Shown here: positions 6,386 to 6,553 of the stretch, in pieces | Layout of the letters: the number at the start of each line of letters is the position of its first letter | Numbering within the stretch: the stretch's first letter is position 1 | Source of the DNA: Mollicutes bacterium | Lineage (GTDB): Bacteria > Bacillota_I > Bacilli_A > Izemoplasmatales > Izemoplasmataceae | Length of the DNA: 6,553 bases | Reading direction: 5' to 3' | Assembly (NCBI GenBank): GCA_003551405.1 | Contig: PUMO01000218.1 | Location: 1-6,553, forward strand | Position numbers and translations under genes: made by a program | The notes under the pieces: model-generated | Databases searched by the model: none | What the model saw: the letters and a program-made list of their open reading frames with translations, nothing else | What the model was told of the DNA's origin: nothing

Positions 6386-6397
6386 GAAGTGTTACTA
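6386..6397 (-). other. Weak candidate primer-binding site
   Basis: The minus strand reads TAGTAACACTTC directly after a terminal CA. It matches 8 of 12 positions of the common initiator-methionine tRNA primer-binding sequence TGGTATCAGAGC. The location, about 110 nt before the gag ATG, is right for a primer-binding site, but the match is poor and does not begin with TGG. A different tRNA, a half-tRNA primer or self-priming is possible. Confidence 0.25.
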
Positions 6398-6553
6398 TGT
6401 CTAAGCAATCAATGATAAAGGGACCCTGGAACAGGAGGCGGCAGCCAGCTAGGTGTACGTTATTTGTGTTGCATTTAGTTGAGGTGAAAAAAACCAAGAA
6501 AAGGACGCACGCGAGTGCGTCAGCCCCATCAGCGCGGGAGGAAGAGCACCACC
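6398..6553 (-). repeat. Putative 3' portion of the 5' LTR (partial)
   Basis: This is a non-coding-looking stretch upstream of gag in the element's sense, ending in CA (minus strand, 6399-6398) directly before a weak primer-binding candidate. It contains a perfect hairpin (6504-6521) and T-runs on the minus strand, including seven T at 6493-6487, as often found in R/U5 regions. The gag frame is open through it but has no ATG. The LTR assignment is inference from position. The same sequence should reappear to the left of this window if it is right. Confidence 0.4.
6504..6521 (-). other. Perfect 7-bp inverted repeat (hairpin) in the putative LTR
   Basis: GACGCAC (6504-6510) and GTGCGTC (6515-6521) are exact reverse complements separated by four bases. 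In the element's RNA this gives a G/C-rich stem with a UCGC loop, followed by a U-rich stretch. It may act in RNA 3'-end formation or in reverse-transcription strand transfer, or it may be a fortuitous stem. A bacterial-type terminator role is not expected in a eukaryotic element. Confidence 0.55.

Larger units (their letters stand above)
1..6553 (-). mobile_element. Ty3/gypsy-type LTR retrotransposon, internal region with partial LTR edges
   Basis: The window is filled by one element read on the minus strand. The order Gag, protease, reverse transcriptase, RNase H, integrase is seen directly. Integrase lying after RNase H is the defining order of Ty3/gypsy (Metaviridae) and excludes Ty1/copia, where integrase precedes RT. 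A G-rich polypurine tract follows pol, as expected just before a 3' LTR. There is no env-like ORF after pol, only about 130 nt to the polypurine tract. The >5.5-kb pol frame has no stop, so the copy looks young. The LTRs run beyond both window edges, so element length, LTR identity and target-site duplication cannot be judged. The host looks like a G+C-rich eukaryote, probably a green alga; this is inference. Confidence 0.93.

Noticed and set aside
6487..6521. Bacterial Rho-independent terminator
   Set aside because: The hairpin plus T-run looks like one, but the element is eukaryotic and this position is upstream of gag, within the probable LTR.
6276..6553. N-terminal extension of Gag reaching the window edge
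   Set aside because: The gag frame is open here, but there is no ATG, and the translated text has no Gag similarity and covers the expected leader and LTR. The start at 6275 is preferred.

Overview
The whole window is the inside of one long-terminal-repeat (LTR) retrotransposon of the Ty3/gypsy (Metaviridae) type, lying on the minus strand. The element's 5' end is at the right edge and its 3' end at the left edge. No host gene, tRNA, rRNA, CRISPR array or bacterial operon is visible. The sequence is G+C-rich with many CAG/CTG triplet runs, uses the standard code, and encodes a Pol with a plant-homeodomain (PHD) finger. This suggests a eukaryotic nuclear genome, most plausibly a chlorophyte (volvocine-like) green alga. 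That host assignment is inference from composition and style, not from a marker gene.

Layout in the element's sense (right to left): a putative end of the 5' LTR (6553 to about 6398) carrying a perfect 7-bp hairpin; a weak primer-binding-site candidate (6397-6386); a leader of about 110 nt; gag (first ATG at 6275, stop at 5553); pol (frame open from 5701, stop at 155), which overlaps gag by 149 nt in the +1 frame; a 3' untranslated stretch of about 130 nt; a duplicated G-rich polypurine tract (about 75-24); and the first ~22 nt of a putative 3' LTR. Neither LTR is complete in the window, so the repeats cannot be compared with each other.

Pol is uninterrupted over more than 1,800 codons. In order it carries a Pro/Gln/His-rich linker, an aspartic protease (DTGS), a long unexplained linker with a hydrophobic segment, reverse transcriptase (FVDD), RNase H, a spacer with a CxxC...HxxxC cluster, integrase (HHCC zinc finger plus DDE core), an SH3-like tail, a complete C4HC3 PHD finger, and a final small Tudor/SH3-like segment. 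Gag supplies the capsid. Protease would cut the polyprotein, RT/RNase H would copy the RNA, and integrase would insert the cDNA. The PHD finger plus Tudor-like tail sits where chromoviruses carry a chromodomain, so a histone-reading, target-site-selecting role is the most interesting hypothesis here.

The second point of interest is the gag-pol junction. The zinc-knuckle-like motif is split between the two frames, and removing one base from a GGG run (plus strand 5602-5604) would fuse them into a single ORF of 2,039 residues from the gag ATG. This could be programmed +1 frameshifting, a recent inactivating insertion, or a sequence error.
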